NCBI GenBank assembly: GCA_041568335.1
Contig: JBFFZZ010000173.1
Coordinates: 1 to 6,606 of the forward strand
Reading direction: 5' to 3'
From: WVWW01 sp041568335
Lineage (GTDB): Bacteria > Acidobacteriota > Polarisedimenticolia > Polarisedimenticolales > Polarisedimenticolaceae
Length of the DNA stretch: 6,606 nucleotides
Shown: positions 6,091 through 6,606 of the stretch, in pieces
Layout of the letters: each line of letters starts with the position of its first letter
Position numbering within the stretch: position 1 is the first letter of the stretch
The notes under the pieces: generated by a model
The model's database searches: none
What the model saw: only the letters and a program-made list of their open reading frames with translations
What the model was told of the DNA's origin: nothing
Made by a program: the position numbers and the translations under genes

Positions 6091-6585
6091 GTGGTCGACG
6101 TCACAACGCTGATCGCGCGCTGCCGCCAGGGCGATGCGCTGGCCTGGGAGGCCCTGGTCCGCCAGTACCAGGGACGCGTCCTCGGTCTCGCCCGGCACTA
6201 CATGCGCGATCCCGAGGAGGCCCGTGACGTGGCCCAGGAGATCTTCATCCGCGTTTACGAGCGGCTCGACAGCTTTCAGGGCGGCGAGCGGTTCGTCCCC
6301 TGGATGCTCAGCCTCGCCCGCAACTGCTGCATCGATCGGCTGCGCCGCATCAAGGTGCGCACGCCCGACCATGCGGTCCCCGTCGAGGAGGACCCGCAAA
6401 TCCCCGCCGAAGGTCCCAGCGTCGAGGACCAGGCCGCAACGGGCGAGCGCGCCGAGCTGCTCTACGCCGCGCTGGACAAGATGTCCGAAACCAACCGCGA
6501 GATGATCCTGCTCAAGGAAATCCAGGGGCTCAAGATCGAAGAGATCGCCACGATGCTGTCGGTCCCCGTCGGCACAGTCAAGTAG
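6091..6585 (+). CDS. ECF RNA polymerase sigma factor with an in-frame amber stop in region 4 (3' end outside window)
   Basis: ECF sigma factors direct RNA polymerase to stress or envelope genes. Region 2 covers about residues 12-85, with the core-binding/-10 recognition signature ARDVAQEIFIRVYERL and the WMLSLARNCCIDRLRR helix typical of the family. A short linker leads to region 4 (about 117 onward), with YAALDKMSETNREMILL and the HTH part GLKIEEIATMLSVPVGTVK. The frame then meets TAG (6583-6585). Beyond it the same frame reads RSNRARS to the window end, which is how family members usually continue (GTVKSRxxRAR). The TAG therefore replaces a conserved serine, and TCG to TAG is a one-base change. 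The 164-residue product would lack the rest of the -35 recognition helix. It may be a nonsense mutation, a sequence error near the sequence end, or less likely a recoded codon. The start is GTG at 6091. No anti-sigma gene is visible; it would lie downstream. The gene is divergent from the Rieske operon. Confidence 0.88.
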   Translation: MVDVTTLIARCRQGDALAWEALVRQYQGRVLGLARHYMRDPEEARDVAQEIFIRVYERLDSFQGGERFVPWMLSLARNCCIDRLRRIKVRTPDHAVPVEEDPQIPAEGPSVEDQAATGERAELLYAALDKMSETNREMILLKEIQGLKIEEIATMLSVPVGTVK

Positions 6586-6606
6586 CGCTCCAACCGCGCG
6601 CGCAGC

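Overview
This is a gene-dense, very GC-rich bacterial window with strong G/C preference at third codon positions. It has a sigma-54 enhancer-binding protein, an ECF sigma factor and a small protein with a Sec-type signal peptide. That mix fits a Gram-negative-type bacterium with elaborate regulation (Myxococcota, Acidobacteriota or a similar lineage). The sequence alone does not fix the phylum. Both window ends cut genes.

Layout from left to right. (1) The 3' part of a plus-strand sigma-54-dependent regulator (TPR-like tail, GAF, AAA+, Fis-type HTH) runs to 1714. (2) An AT-rich gap, 1715-1867, carries a good -24/-12 (sigma-54) promoter match and a weaker sigma-70 candidate. (3) A small secreted protein of unknown function lies at 1868-2173. 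(4) A convergent two-gene minus-strand operon follows. Its first gene (4157-5791) fuses a Rieske [2Fe-2S] domain to a glutamate-synthase-type FMN/[3Fe-4S] domain. Its second gene (2183-4153) fuses a Rieske domain to a pyruvate-oxidase/acetolactate-synthase-type ThDP enzyme. Three bases separate them, and the upstream stop codon lies between the second gene's Shine-Dalgarno and its start. (5) A divergent intergenic region, 5792-6090, holds a sigma-70-like promoter and a perfect 9-bp-stem hairpin for the minus-strand operon, and an ECF-type promoter overlapping a palindrome for the rightward gene. (6) An ECF sigma factor gene, 6091 onward, is interrupted by an in-frame TAG inside region 4.

The operon is the most interesting unit. 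Two different redox or carbon-nitrogen catalytic domains each carry an N-terminal Rieske domain with all four cluster ligands intact, and they are tightly coupled in one transcript. One reading is a soluble electron-transfer pair in which oxidation of a 2-oxo acid by the ThDP enzyme is linked through the Rieske domains to an FMN/[3Fe-4S] reductase or amino-transfer site. This is inference; the substrates are unknown. The second notable point is the amber codon in the ECF sigma factor, after which the family's usual sequence resumes in the same frame.
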